Assembly: GCF_017815135.1 (NCBI RefSeq)
Contig: NZ_JAGJCF010000006.1
Span: 186,001-250,000 of the forward strand
Length of the DNA: 64,000 nucleotides
From: Jiella mangrovi
GTDB taxonomy: Bacteria > Pseudomonadota > Alphaproteobacteria > Rhizobiales > Rhizobiaceae
Reading direction: 5' to 3'
Shown: piece after piece, positions 1 through 8,924 of the stretch
How positions within the stretch are numbered: position 1 is the first letter of the stretch
Layout of the letters: each line of letters starts with the position of its first letter
Position numbers and translations under genes: made by a program
Notes under the pieces: generated by a model
Seen by the model: only the letters and a program-made list of their open reading frames with translations
The model's database searches: none
Told to the model about the DNA's origin: nothing

Positions 1-629
1 AGAACCACTCGGTGGCCATGCAGCGCGCCCTTGGGCGCGCCGGTCGTCCCGGAGGTGAAGATGATCAGCGCGGGATCGTCAGGGCCGGTGTCGGCATCCC
101 CGATCGTCGCGGGCGCGTCGGCGACCAGCCGGGAGAAATCGTCCGGTCCCCCGCCGTCGCCCGGTCCCCCGCCGACGATGATCACGCTTTCGAGCGAGGC
201 CAGCGATTCACCGACGGCATTGAACGTCGCCAGTCCCTCCTGGTGCAGCACCGCCAGCCTTGCTCCCGAGGCCTCGAGCCTGAAACCGAGCGCGTCCGGT
301 CCAAAGCGCATGGCCAGCGGCACGGCGATGGCCCCGAGCCGGTAGACCGCAAGATGGGCGATCACCGTTTCGAAGCTCTGGGGCAGGACGATCGCCACCC
401 GGTCGCCGCGGCCGATCCCGCGGGCGGCCATGGCGCCTGCAAGCTTTCTGGAGGCGAAGGCGAGTTCGCCATAGCTCATGGTCAGAGCGGCCGCGGCGCC
501 GCGGTCCTCGATCAGGCAAATCCGCTCCGGTGCCCGGCAGGCCCAGGCGTCGGCACAGGCCGAGGCGATGTTGTAGCGGGCGGGCAGGTTCCAGGCGAAG
601 CCGGCGGTGAGAGACTGATAGGTTTGCAT
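1..629 (-). CDS. AMP-binding acyl-CoA synthetase, N-terminal part (truncated by window edge)
   Basis: About 209 N-terminal residues of an ANL-superfamily enzyme, which activates a carboxylic acid with ATP and transfers it to CoA. The frame opens with MQTYQSLTAGFAWNLP at an ATG at 629, runs without a stop to the window edge, and carries the adenylate-forming P-loop motif TSGTTGAPKG at residues 192-201. The conserved pattern GDRVAIVLPQ near residue 76 is also typical. The C-terminal half, including the acid-binding pocket and hinge, lies outside the window, so chain-length preference cannot be judged. The start fits family N-termini. Medium-chain or acetyl/butyryl-type synthetase is the likely class (inference). 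Confidence 0.9.
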   Translation of the reverse strand, partial: MQTYQSLTAGFAWNLPARYNIASACADAWACRAPERICLIEDRGAAAALTMSYGELAFASRKLAGAMAARGIGRGDRVAIVLPQSFETVIAHLAVYRLGAIAVPLAMRFGPDALGFRLEASGARLAVLHQEGLATFNAVGESLASLESVIIVGGGPGDGGGPDDFSRLVADAPATIGDADTGPDDPALIIFTSGTTGAPKGALHGHRVV

Positions 630-749
630 TGCACTGCACAAAAAGCACTCGCCGGCCTATCCGGCAAGTACGTCGACCTTTCGGCGGCCGAAAAGTGAAC
701 GGCGCTGCAAGTGTTCTGGACGAATTTGCCGGGGAACGGCGACAAAGTC

Positions 750-1379
750 TCAGATGACGACGAAGTCCGGTGCGACGCTCTTTGCAAGCACCGTGCGCAT
801 GTTCGGAAAGTCGTTGCCTTCGAGCTTTGTCTCCAGCGCTTCTCCCGACAGGCCGTAGCCCAGCCAGCGTGCGGTCAGCCGCTCGCGCAGGACCGCCTCC
901 GGCACTTCGACGAAGGCCGTCGCGTCGAAGAACTGCCGCAATGGCGCCCAGACCGGGTCGTCCAGCAGCAGATAATTGCCCTCGACGATGATGGTGCGAA
1001 CATCGGGCCCGATGATCCGGGCGCCGGCGCGGGCGATTTCGATTGACCGGTCGAAGACCGGGACGGCGACTTCGCTCTCGGGGCGTTCGACGAGCCGTTG
1101 CAGCGCAGACAGGAGGCCGCCGGTGTCGAAGGTGTGCGGTGCGCCCTTGCGGGGCCGGTGCCCCCGCGCATTGAGGACGATGTCGTCGAAGTGGAAACCG
1201 TCCATCGCAAGCACCGCGGCGACGCCCGGCTTTGAGCGGCCGAGTTCCTCAACCAGCCAGTCCGAAAGCGTGCTCTTGCCCGATCCCGGCGATCCGGCGA
1301 CCGCGATGATCTGACGCCTTTCACAAGACGTCTCGGCGAGGCGGGCGGCGAGTTCTGTGCGTGTCAGCCGGATTGTCAT
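750..1379 (-). CDS. Small P-loop kinase (uridine kinase / pantothenate kinase-like)
   Basis: A 209-residue soluble nucleoside/nucleotide-kinase-family protein. The Walker A motif GSPGSGKST is at residues 29-37, followed by LAMDGFHFDD, a pattern found in the phosphoribulokinase/uridine kinase/pantothenate kinase fold, and TIIVEGNYLLL (Walker B-like strand). The frame stays open far upstream, but the ATG at 1379 gives the family-typical N-terminus MTIRLTRTELAARL. Relatives often sit in sugar-transport operons and phosphorylate an imported sugar or nucleoside. No transporter lies beside it here, so the substrate is unknown. It reads in the same direction as the upstream phosphatase gene. Confidence 0.85.
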   Translation of the reverse strand: MTIRLTRTELAARLAETSCERRQIIAVAGSPGSGKSTLSDWLVEELGRSKPGVAAVLAMDGFHFDDIVLNARGHRPRKGAPHTFDTGGLLSALQRLVERPESEVAVPVFDRSIEIARAGARIIGPDVRTIIVEGNYLLLDDPVWAPLRQFFDATAFVEVPEAVLRERLTARWLGYGLSGEALETKLEGNDFPNMRTVLAKSVAPDFVVI

Positions 1380-1573
1380 GGGGGCGGTTCCGCTCCGACG
1401 GGTGTGATCGAGCGCTCGCTGGCGGCATCGACGGATCAGGCCCATCATGGACGAAACCGGCAAGCCGGTCACGTCCGCGCAGCGCCGCACGGGACGGCGG
1501 ATGGATGAAACTTGTGGAGATTTGCGCTCGCCCAAATGCCCGGACCGGCATCGCCGGACGGCCGATCTGCCGA

Positions 1574-3052
1574 TCAGATCGAGACCGGGTCGGTGCGGCC
1601 GGTCTCTTCGAGTTCCCAAGCCGCCGACCAGGTCTGATTGCGTCTGTCGATCGTGAGGTAATTGCGCTCGCCGGCATAGGTCGTCTTGTAGTTCGGCAGC
1701 GGCAGGATCCGTATCTTGCGACCCTTCAGCGGGCTTTCGCCGAACCTTGCCAAGAGACCGAGCACCCAGGGGTAGGCGGGGGAGGGGGCTGGATGGGAAA
1801 TTCCCGACGCGACGAGCTGATGCAGGACGCCGCCGCCCTGAAGACGCATCTCGCCGCGCGTCGCGAGGTGGATCTCCCCGGAAACGACCGTCAGCTGGCC
1901 GTTGCCGCTCTCTTCCCAGCTTGCCAGAAGCGCCAGAAACCGGCGCCATTCGTCACGGTGAGTCCGGCTTTGCCACTGGTCGCGGAGGTCGTCCTCGTAT
2001 TCGCTGGAACCGGGCACCAGATCGGCGATGAATTCGGCGAAGCTCAGCCGCGGCCCGAGCGCCGGCACGCTGGACAGGACCAGAATGCGGTCGCCCTTCG
2101 GGGTCTGCGCGAATGCCTGGTCCAGCACCTTCCAGCCGACGTCGCCCATCACCCGCTCGAGCCGTCGCTCGCTGCGAAGGTCCGGCGCGATGATCGACAG
2201 CCCCGGATAGCGAACCGCGATGCCGAGATTGGTCCCCGTCTCGTCGAGGCCGATGGCTGGCGTCTTTCCCGGCTGGACCGCGAGCTGGAAGATGAGGAAC
2301 ATTTCCCGCGCCGCCGTGAACAGCGCCCGGCCGACGGGACTGTCGAGCATTGCGGCCGGATGGCTGCCCCAGCCGTCCATGATGTCGTGATCGTCCCACA
2401 TCATGATCGAGGGAATGCGGGCTGCAAGGCTCGCAAAGGCCGGGCGGGTATAGGTGATCAGATAGCGGTCGAAGTAAAACCGCCGCAGCGCCTCGGTGAT
2501 TTGCGGGGTGAGTGCGACGGCGCCGCGCTCCTTCTTCGGCAGGCTCTGCCAGCGTTCGACCTCCGGATGGCAGAACAGCACGTCGTCGGCATAGAGCTGG
2601 TCGCCGCCCTGGAGCAGAAGCGAAAAGGGCTCGCGCAGGTTCTCGTCGGCAAGGCGCTGCCACAGCACGTCGCGCTCCTCGATACCGCGATCGAGATCGC
2701 CTTCTTCCTGGCCATTGCAGGAGACATAGGCGATGCGCATGTCCGGGTGCGCGGGCGAAGCGACGTGAAACCGCTCTCCGTCCACTTCGTAGCTGCCGCC
2801 GGTGCCGCTCGGCAGACGAAACTCACAGGCATGGACGGTCCGGCCGAAAAGGCTGACGAGCTCGTAGGTCTCGGCCTTGCCGGCATCGGTCGAGACAGAC
2901 GGAGCGGCCTCGCCGGCAGGGCGCACGATGATCGCCCGCAGGCGGTCGCCCGCCTCGTCGCCGCCTTGCGCGAAAAGAATCGGATCCGTCCGCAGAACGG
3001 CCGGCTGTGTCCCGCTCGGCGCCGTCGTCGCGTCGCCATTCATGACTGCCAT
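1574..3052 (-). CDS. PhoD-like metallophosphatase
   Basis: A 492-residue protein of the PhoD-like phosphatase/phosphodiesterase class. Metal-binding motifs are LLLQGGDQLYADD in the first half, IMMWDDHDIMDGWGSH in the middle and VVSGEIHLAT near residue 410, which together form the calcineurin-like dinuclear site. There is no export signal: the N-terminus MAVMNGDATTAPSG is not a Tat or Sec leader, so it is probably cytoplasmic, unlike classical exported PhoD. The ATG at 3052 is preferred because AAAGAG lies a few bases upstream; an ATG at 3043 is possible. The substrate is unknown. The Pho regulon genes are 35 kb away and no Pho box is evident here. Confidence 0.88.
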   Translation of the reverse strand: MAVMNGDATTAPSGTQPAVLRTDPILFAQGGDEAGDRLRAIIVRPAGEAAPSVSTDAGKAETYELVSLFGRTVHACEFRLPSGTGGSYEVDGERFHVASPAHPDMRIAYVSCNGQEEGDLDRGIEERDVLWQRLADENLREPFSLLLQGGDQLYADDVLFCHPEVERWQSLPKKERGAVALTPQITEALRRFYFDRYLITYTRPAFASLAARIPSIMMWDDHDIMDGWGSHPAAMLDSPVGRALFTAAREMFLIFQLAVQPGKTPAIGLDETGTNLGIAVRYPGLSIIAPDLRSERRLERVMGDVGWKVLDQAFAQTPKGDRILVLSSVPALGPRLSFAEFIADLVPGSSEYEDDLRDQWQSRTHRDEWRRFLALLASWEESGNGQLTVVSGEIHLATRGEMRLQGGGVLHQLVASGISHPAPSPAYPWVLGLLARFGESPLKGRKIRILPLPNYKTTYAGERNYLTIDRRNQTWSAAWELEETGRTDPVSI

Positions 3053-3178
3053 CAATCTGCTCTTTGATCCCGCCAGAGCGTGCCGACTACCAAATCGGCG
3101 TTCAAAACTCGGGCGGGATATAGGGAGCCTTGCGAGCTTTGCAGCGGCACGGCTCGAATTGGCCGCTTGCCGAAGCTT

Positions 3179-4108
3179 TTACCAGCGGGCGAGCCAGGCC
3201 TCGCCGCTATTCTTGGAGCTTTCGCTCCGGGTTTTCGCTTCGGAGGAAGCGGCCGCAGTTTCGACGCCGGGTAGATCGCTCGTCGAAGCAGCACGGCCGT
3301 CGCTGACGGCCGCCGTCTCGGCAACGCGCCCGCCCCGGACCGCGTCTTCGGCTCGGGCCGGCTTTCGCGTCTCGAACATGGCGAGGAAGGGGCTTTTCTG
3401 CCGGGTTGCCGTGGCCTCGCCCTCCGCAGGCCGCTCGATCGGCGTCGGCACGGCGGAAGCTGTTTGCGCGCGCGGTTCTGAATAGCCGATGGCGGACGTC
3501 GCATTGCCGGGCTTTGGGGGGGCGGTCGAGGCGGTGCGCATCAGATCGATCGCGCCGGCGGCATTCTGAGCCTGCCGGATCTCCGACTGGCTGACGATCT
3601 TGGCGTCCGGATTCAGGCGGCGGGAGATCTTTTCGTAAAAGGCATTGCCGCCCGCGATCAGCCGGTAGCTCATGTTGCGATAGGGAAAGTGCATGCCCGC
3701 CGTGTGGAAGAACTTGGCATGGGCGACGGCCTTGTGCCGCTCGCCGGACAGGACCCGATAGGCGACCTTCATGGCCAGCTCCTTGCCGGCCTCCATGCGG
3801 CGGGTCATCACGCCGGGGGCGAACTGGTTCGGCTGGCCGACGACCGCGCAGACGTCGTTGGGATAGGCTGGCGAATCGACCCGGTTCATCACGACGGTGC
3901 CCACGGCCAGCATGCCGTCCTCGCTCGAGCGATTGGATTCGAAATACATCGCCCGTGCCAGGCATTCCTGCGCCGGGCCGAAATCCTTGGTCGCCACGGC
4001 CTGGAAGGCCTCGTCGGCGCCGGGTGCGCCGACGCAGCCAGCCAGCGGCAGGAGAAGGGCGATGACGAGGCCGAAACGGCCGCTGGTAACGGGGTATGTC
4101 GTGTTCAT
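3179..4108 (-). CDS. SleB-type cell wall hydrolase, predicted lipoprotein
   Basis: A 309-residue protein. The start at 4108 is chosen because it yields a lipoprotein leader with lipobox LAGC at about residues 22-25. The catalytic Hydrolase_2 (SleB-like) domain follows: CLARAMYFESNRS with the conserved glutamate of a lytic enzyme, then GTVVMNRVDSPAYPNDVCAV and QFAPG. Family members cleave peptidoglycan between the glycan sugars. The last 120 residues are low-complexity, rich in Ala, Ser, Pro and charged residues, with no recognisable domain. Role: periplasmic cell-wall remodelling, probably tethered to a membrane. It stands alone; the divergent neighbour is the riboswitch-controlled operon. 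Confidence 0.88.
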   Translation of the reverse strand: MNTTYPVTSGRFGLVIALLLPLAGCVGAPGADEAFQAVATKDFGPAQECLARAMYFESNRSSEDGMLAVGTVVMNRVDSPAYPNDVCAVVGQPNQFAPGVMTRRMEAGKELAMKVAYRVLSGERHKAVAHAKFFHTAGMHFPYRNMSYRLIAGGNAFYEKISRRLNPDAKIVSQSEIRQAQNAAGAIDLMRTASTAPPKPGNATSAIGYSEPRAQTASAVPTPIERPAEGEATATRQKSPFLAMFETRKPARAEDAVRGGRVAETAAVSDGRAASTSDLPGVETAAASSEAKTRSESSKNSGEAWLARW

Positions 4109-4420
4109 GACAAAGCCGTGATCGCCAATTGAGGCAGCAAGTCGACACATTTGTCGCAAAAGATTGCATCGCATGGCGACTGTTGCCGTGATGCCGCAGC
4201 GCGTCGCCGTCGTAGAGCGCAGCCGGTTCGCCCAAAACGCGGCCCTGCCGGCGCTTCGGCCGCTTATGACGCGGCATATGGCTGCATAATTTTCGATCTT
4301 CGCTGCGCAGGCTCTGGGCAAGCTTCGCCCGGACGAAAGCGGAAATTGCGACGGATCGCCCATTTGGCCGCGGACTTGCCGCGCTCCGGCGAGCTGGCAT
4401 GCTTCTTGATTGCTCGGGCT
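4109..4420. other. Intergenic region between the divergent hydrolase and guanidine genes
   Basis: No coding frame with gene-like content is visible on either strand. The stretch must hold the minus-strand promoter of the cell-wall hydrolase and the plus-strand promoter that produces the guanidine riboswitch leader. I did not find a convincing -35/-10 pair by eye. Confidence 0.5.
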
Positions 4421-4427
4421 ATGTGCG

Positions 4428-4530
4428 GTGCGTCTAGGGTTCCGGCATTCCATCTGGGAATGTGCTGGTCCGAGAGACGCACTCCCCGTGAGTTGCGGGG
4501 AGACACGGCGGGCCAAAATCCCGGGAGAAC
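4428..4530 (+). promoter_or_regulatory. Guanidine-I (ykkC) riboswitch
   Basis: The conserved ykkC core is recognisable: CTAGGGTTCCG at 4434-4444, CTGGTCCGAGAG at 4465-4476, and ACACGGCGGG at 4503-4512 followed by AAAATCCCGGGAG. Pairing fits the known architecture: P1 GTGCGTC (4428-4434) with GACGCAC (4476-4482), P2 CATTCC (4446-4451) with GGAATG (4457-4462), and a third stem TCCCCG (4483-4488) with CGGGGA (4496-4501). Guanidine-I aptamers bind free guanidinium and usually switch expression on. The bases CCGGGAGA at 4521-4528 are fully complementary to TCTCCCGG at 4559-4566, giving a plausible expression platform between aptamer and start codon. The genes downstream (importer, ureohydrolase) match the expected regulon. 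Confidence 0.93.
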
Positions 4531-4631
4531 GCCGCACGGACCCGCGTGGAGCGGGCCGTCTCCCGGTCCTCTTTGCGCGACGAGACCATCCAAGGCCGCT
4601 TTCGGCCGTCGCGACGAAAAGGACGATGCCC

Positions 4632-5693
4632 ATGAGAATGCTCGCCGCCGCCCTCGCTCTCGCCGCCACCTGCCTTTCGACGGTGCCCAACGCCCAGGCC
4701 GAGGAGAAGAAGGACTTCTCGGTCTGCTGGTCGATCTATGCCGGCTGGATGCCCTGGGGCTACATGCAGGATTCCGGCCTGTTGAAGAAGTGGGCCGACA
4801 AATACGGCCTGACGATCGAGGCCGTCCAGATCAACGACTATGTCGAATCAATCAACCAGTACACCGCCGGCCAGTATGACGGCTGCACCATGACCAACAT
4901 GGACGCCCTGTCGATCCCCGCCGGCGGCGGCGTCGACACGACGGCCCTCATCGTCGGCGACTATTCCAACGGCAATGATGGGGTGATCCTCAAGGGCAAG
5001 GACAAGCTGGAGGATATCAAGGGCCAGCGGGTCAACCTCGTCGAACTCTCGGTGTCGCATTACCTGCTCGCGCGTGCGCTGGAGAGTGTCGATATGGCGG
5101 AAAAGGACGTCACGGTCGTCAACACCTCCGACGCGGACATGGTCGCCGCGTATCAGACGCCGGACGTCACCGCCGTCGTCACCTGGAACCCGCTGCTCTC
5201 GACGATCGCCGCCATGCCCGACTCGCACGAGGTCTTCGATTCCTCCAAGATCCCCGGCGAAATCCTCGACCTGATGGTCGTCAACACGCAGACGCTGAAG
5301 GACAACCCGGATTTCGGCAAGGCGCTGACCGGCGCCTGGTATGAGATGATGACGCTGATGCAGTCCGACACGCCGGAGGGCAAGGCTGCTCTCGAAGCCA
5401 TGGCCAAGGCGTCCGGCACCGATCTGCAAGGCTTCGAGGATCAGCTGTCGACGACGGCGATGTTCTACGACCCTGCGAAGGCCGTCGAATTCACCAAGTC
5501 CGACAAGCTGCCCGAGACGATGACCTTCGTCGCCAACTTCCTCTTCGATCACGGCATTCTCGGCCAGGGCGCGCCGAGCGCCGATTTCGTCGGCATCGAA
5601 TATCCAGGCGGCAAGACCACCGGCGACGAAGGCAACGTCCAGCTGCGCTACGACCCGGAATATATGGAGATGGCGGCCGAAAAGGCGCTTTGA
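4632..5693 (+). CDS. ABC transporter substrate-binding protein, probable guanidine binder
   Basis: A 353-residue periplasmic binding protein of the SsuA/TauA/NMT1-like class often annotated as 'putative urea ABC transporter'. The leader MRMLAAALALAATCLS ends in AQA before residue 25, and the mature part begins EEKKDFSVCWSIYAGWMPWGYM. AAAAGGA at 4617-4623 is best spaced for the ATG at 4632; an in-frame ATG at 4626 is the alternative. Preceded by a guanidine-I riboswitch and followed by permease, ATPase and a guanidine-hydrolase-like enzyme, so guanidinium is the inferred ligand. Urea or another guanidino compound cannot be excluded from sequence alone. Confidence 0.9.
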   Translation: MRMLAAALALAATCLSTVPNAQAEEKKDFSVCWSIYAGWMPWGYMQDSGLLKKWADKYGLTIEAVQINDYVESINQYTAGQYDGCTMTNMDALSIPAGGGVDTTALIVGDYSNGNDGVILKGKDKLEDIKGQRVNLVELSVSHYLLARALESVDMAEKDVTVVNTSDADMVAAYQTPDVTAVVTWNPLLSTIAAMPDSHEVFDSSKIPGEILDLMVVNTQTLKDNPDFGKALTGAWYEMMTLMQSDTPEGKAALEAMAKASGTDLQGFEDQLSTTAMFYDPAKAVEFTKSDKLPETMTFVANFLFDHGILGQGAPSADFVGIEYPGGKTTGDEGNVQLRYDPEYMEMAAEKAL

Positions 5694-5715
5694 TCGAACG
5701 GGTGGGAGCCGGCTC

Positions 5716-6537
5716 GTGCGGCTGATCAACCAGCATCCTTCGCGGGTTTGGCAGGTGGCGCTCGGAGCGCTGCCCTTCGCGCTCGCCATCGTTGCCTATA
5801 TGATCGCGAGTGCGATCCGCCGGGCCGACAACCCGCAGGACAAGCTTCTGCCCTCGCTCACTTCGATGGGCGAGGCGATGTACGGCCTCGCCTTCGTCGC
5901 CGACCGGCGGACGGGCGGGTTCATCCTGTGGTCCGACACCTTGGCGAGCCTCGAGCGGCTCGCCATCGGCATCGCCATCGCGGCGGCCTTTGCCATCGTC
6001 TTCGGCGCGCTGATCGGCATCCTGCCGATCGGACGGGCGCTGTTCTCGCCCTTCGTCGCGGCCTTCTCGCTGATTCCGCCGATCACTATCCTGCCGATCC
6101 TGTTCATCGTGCTCGGCCTTGGCGAAGCGGCGAAGATCGGTCTCGTCGCCATCGGCACCGCGCCCCTGATGATACGGGCGCTGGCGCAAAGCGTGCTGGA
6201 CATTCCGCGCGAGGAGATCGTGAAGGCTCAGACGCTCGGCGCGACGACCTGGCAGATCGCGACACGGGTCGTCTTTCCGCAGCTCTGGCCGAAACTGATC
6301 CTCGCCATCCGCCTCGGTCTCGTGCCGGCCTGGATCTTCCTGATCTCCGCCGAGGCGATCGCCTCCACCGACGGCCTCGGCTACCGGATCTTTCTCGTGC
6401 GCCGCTATCTCGCGATGGACGTGATCCTGCCCTATGTCGTCTGGATCACGCTGCTGGCCTATGTGATCGACCGGGCGCTGGCGCTGTTCTCGCGCCGCGT
6501 GTTTCCCTGGGCGCATCTTACGGGAGACGCGCTATGA
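5716..6537 (+). CDS. ABC transporter permease (SsuC/TauC-like), guanidine locus
   Basis: A 273-residue inner-membrane protein with about six hydrophobic segments, starting near residue 14. The EAA loop that docks the ATPase is visible as EIVKAQTLGATTWQIATRVVF around residues 170-190. The start is GTG at 5716 with GGGAG just upstream. It follows the binding protein by 22 bp, and its stop codon overlaps the ATG of the ATPase gene (ATGA at 6534-6537), so the genes are translationally coupled. It forms the membrane channel for the substrate bound by the upstream protein. Confidence 0.92.
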   Translation: MRLINQHPSRVWQVALGALPFALAIVAYMIASAIRRADNPQDKLLPSLTSMGEAMYGLAFVADRRTGGFILWSDTLASLERLAIGIAIAAAFAIVFGALIGILPIGRALFSPFVAAFSLIPPITILPILFIVLGLGEAAKIGLVAIGTAPLMIRALAQSVLDIPREEIVKAQTLGATTWQIATRVVFPQLWPKLILAIRLGLVPAWIFLISAEAIASTDGLGYRIFLVRRYLAMDVILPYVVWITLLAYVIDRALALFSRRVFPWAHLTGDAL

Positions 6538-7370
6538 GCTTTCTCGAGGCGCGCCGGATCTCCAAGAGCTACGGCGATGCGCCGATTCTCGAACGGGTGG
6601 ATCTTGCCGTCGACGAAGGCTCGCTGGTGACGATCGTCGGCGCGTCGGGATGCGGCAAGTCCACCTTCCTGCGCATCCTGCTCGGCCAGGAGCAGGCGAC
6701 GGGCGGCGAGATCCATGTCGGCGGCGAGGTGCTGGCCGGCGAGCCCGACGAGGGGCGTGGCATCGTCTTCCAGCGCTATTCGGTGTTTCCGCATCTCACC
6801 GTTCTCGGCAATCTGATGCTGCCGGACGACTTTGAAGGCTCGCGCTTTGTCGGCCGGCTCTTCGGCGTCAAGCGAAAAGCGGCGCGGGAGCGGGCCGAGG
6901 CGATGATGGAAAAGATCGGCCTTGCCCATGCGGCCGATCGCTATCCCGCCCAGCTTTCCGGCGGCATGCAGCAGCGCCTCGCCATCGGACAGGCGCTCTT
7001 GAAGCGTCCACGCATCCTTCTGCTCGACGAGCCCTTCGGCGCGCTCGATCCCGGCACCCGGCAGGACATGCAGGCGATGCTGATCGATCTGTGGCGCGAG
7101 ACGGGGATGACCGTTTTCATGGTCACCCACGACATTCAGGAAGCCTTTCATCTGGGGACAAGGCTTCTGGTCTTCGACAAGATCCGCCACGATCCGCAAT
7201 TCCCGGCCGCCTACGGCGCGACCATCACCTATGACATTCCGCTTCGCGGCCAGCGACAGCCGGCGAGAGAGGCGGCAGAAGACCCGGCGGTGTCGGCGGG
7301 AGCGGCGGACGATGTCCGCTCTCTGCCGTTCCCCGCGCCATTCGAACGAGGAGACGAGCCCCATGCGTAA
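6534..7370 (+). CDS. ABC transporter ATP-binding protein, guanidine locus
   Basis: A 278-residue ATPase. Walker A is GASGCGKST near residue 37, the signature LSGGMQQR near residue 140, and Walker B ILLLDEPFGALD with MVTHDIQEAF as the H-loop. These features match the nitrate/sulfonate/taurine importer class. The last 40 residues form a low-complexity tail that the fold does not need. The ATG at 6534 overlaps the permease stop, and the gene's end overlaps the start of the next gene (7363), so permease, ATPase and hydrolase look like one coupled operon. Confidence 0.93.
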   Translation: MSFLEARRISKSYGDAPILERVDLAVDEGSLVTIVGASGCGKSTFLRILLGQEQATGGEIHVGGEVLAGEPDEGRGIVFQRYSVFPHLTVLGNLMLPDDFEGSRFVGRLFGVKRKAARERAEAMMEKIGLAHAADRYPAQLSGGMQQRLAIGQALLKRPRILLLDEPFGALDPGTRQDMQAMLIDLWRETGMTVFMVTHDIQEAFHLGTRLLVFDKIRHDPQFPAAYGATITYDIPLRGQRQPAREAAEDPAVSAGAADDVRSLPFPAPFERGDEPHA

Positions 7371-8583
7371 AGACATCCGATTCGAGCCGCCGGCCCGCCA
7401 GAGCCGCAAAGCCGTCGCGCAATTTTCAGCCGAAAGGTCGCGCCACCACCACCCGAATTTCGACGCCAAGGAAACCCGCGGCTGGAAGGCGCTGGAGGCC
7501 GAGGACAAGCTCTCCGGCGAGGGTTGGAAGCGCGAGGTCAAATGGGCACTCGACATGGGTCTGCCCGGCGCCGAATCGATCACCGACAAGTCGATCCCGA
7601 CCTTTGCCCGGGGCGAGCTGCCGCATTTCGCCGGGATCAACACCTTCCTGAAAGCGCCCTATGTCGAGAATGTCCGCGACGTTGGCAAATACGACGCCGC
7701 CGTCCTCGGCATTCCGTTCGACAGTGGCACCACCTACCGGCCCGGCACCCGTTTTGGGCCGCAGGGCATCCGCCGCATCTCGGCGCTCTATACCACCTAC
7801 AACTATGAACTCGGCGTCGATCTCAGAGAGCAGATGACGCTCTGCGATGCCGGCGACGTCTTCACCATCCCCGGCAATCTGGAGAAGAGCTTCGACCAGA
7901 TTTCCAAGGGCGTCTCCCACGTCTTTTCCTCCGGCGCCCTGCCGGTGATGCTCGGCGGCGACCATTCGATCGGGTTCCCATGCGTGCGCGGCATCGCCGA
8001 ATGCACCTCGAAGCGTATCGGCATCATCCATTTCGACCGGCACATCGACATCCAGGAAAAGGATCTCGACGAGCGCATGCACACGACGCCCTGGTACTGG
8101 GCGACGAACCTGCCGAACGTGCCGGCGGTCAATCTCGTGCAGCTTGGCATCGGCGGCTGGCAGGTGCCGCGTCCCGGGGCCAAGGAGGCGTATCGCCGGC
8201 AGACCAACGTTCTCACCATCGAGGACATCGAGCAGTATGGTCTGGAGAAAACCGCCGAGATCGCGCTGGAACTGGCCTGGAAGGACGCCGACGCGGTCTA
8301 CATCTCCTTCGACGTGGACAGTCTCGACTGCGGTTTCGTGCCCGGCACCGGCTGGCCGGAGCCGGGCGGCTTCCTGCCGCGCGAGGCTTTGAAGATCCTC
8401 GGCCTCGTCTCGGCGCCGGGTATCTGCGGCCTCGAAGTGGTGGAAGTCTCGCCGCCCTACGACACCTCCGACATCACCGCGCTGATGGGCGTTCGCGTGG
8501 CGGTCGAAGCGCTCGGCTCGATGTGCGCCCACGGCACGCTCGGCAAGCACAAGGCGATCATCGACAAGCCGGTCAGTTTCTGA
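7363..8583 (+). CDS. gdmH: Guanidine hydrolase-like ureohydrolase (agmatinase family)
   Basis: A 406-residue member of the arginase/agmatinase family with an N-terminal extension of about 110 residues absent from ordinary agmatinases. Predicted metal ligands are H201 (GGDHS), D225, H227 and D229 (FDRHIDIQE), and D317 and D319 (FDVDSLD). The pattern DLDERMHTTPW after the second motif and the ending GKHK resemble what I recall of nickel-dependent guanidine hydrolases, which convert guanidine to urea and ammonia. The gene is the last of the riboswitch-led transporter operon, overlaps the ATPase gene by 8 bp, and has GAGGAGA upstream. The three histidines at 28-30 could bind metal. Activity on agmatine or another guanidino acid is the alternative. 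Confidence 0.87.
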   Translation: MRKDIRFEPPARQSRKAVAQFSAERSRHHHPNFDAKETRGWKALEAEDKLSGEGWKREVKWALDMGLPGAESITDKSIPTFARGELPHFAGINTFLKAPYVENVRDVGKYDAAVLGIPFDSGTTYRPGTRFGPQGIRRISALYTTYNYELGVDLREQMTLCDAGDVFTIPGNLEKSFDQISKGVSHVFSSGALPVMLGGDHSIGFPCVRGIAECTSKRIGIIHFDRHIDIQEKDLDERMHTTPWYWATNLPNVPAVNLVQLGIGGWQVPRPGAKEAYRRQTNVLTIEDIEQYGLEKTAEIALELAWKDADAVYISFDVDSLDCGFVPGTGWPEPGGFLPREALKILGLVSAPGICGLEVVEVSPPYDTSDITALMGVRVAVEALGSMCAHGTLGKHKAIIDKPVSF

Positions 8584-8653
8584 GAGGCCGCGCTGCCGGT
8601 AAGGCGAACGCAACCTGGGGGGCATCTGCCGTTCTTGAGGCTGAGCCGGGCAA

Positions 8654-8848
8654 CCCCCCTCTGCCTTCCGGCATCTCCCCCACAAGGGGGGAGATCGATC
8701 TCGGGACTGGCTTTGGCCTGACCGTCATCGATCGCATTTGCGCCGACCGACGAATGAAGCCGAGGTGGACAGCGCCGAAAAAGGCGCAACAGACAACGCC
8801 GCCGATCTCCCCCCTTGTGGGGGAGATGTCCGGCAGGACAGAGGGGGG
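8654..8848. repeat. Long palindromic repeat element, copy 1
   Basis: Left arm 8654-8697 and right arm 8804-8848 are imperfect inverted copies of a unit that includes GGCATCTCCCCCACAAGG and GGGGGGAGATCG. About 105 bp separates the arms. The same unit occurs at 63876-63970 inside the DNA ligase gene. It fills most of the 341 bp between the ureohydrolase and the histidine-rich gene. The remaining bases show no gene. Confidence 0.85.
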
Positions 8849-8924
8849 CGCCCAGGCGCAGCTTCCCAAAATGTGCCCGCAGCATCAAGTGCTTCGAGCG
8901 AAAGACCCACAGGAGAACACCCCC

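Noticed and set aside
1361-3067. A 568-codon plus-strand frame over the PhoD-like gene
   Set aside because: It is antisense to a gene with clear metallophosphatase motifs and its translation has no recognisable domain.
8600-8920. Possible small genes reading GISPTRGEI through the repeat
   Set aside because: The apparent peptide is the translation of the palindromic element itself and lacks a start and a plausible ribosome binding site. Only in the DNA ligase is it in frame with a real gene.
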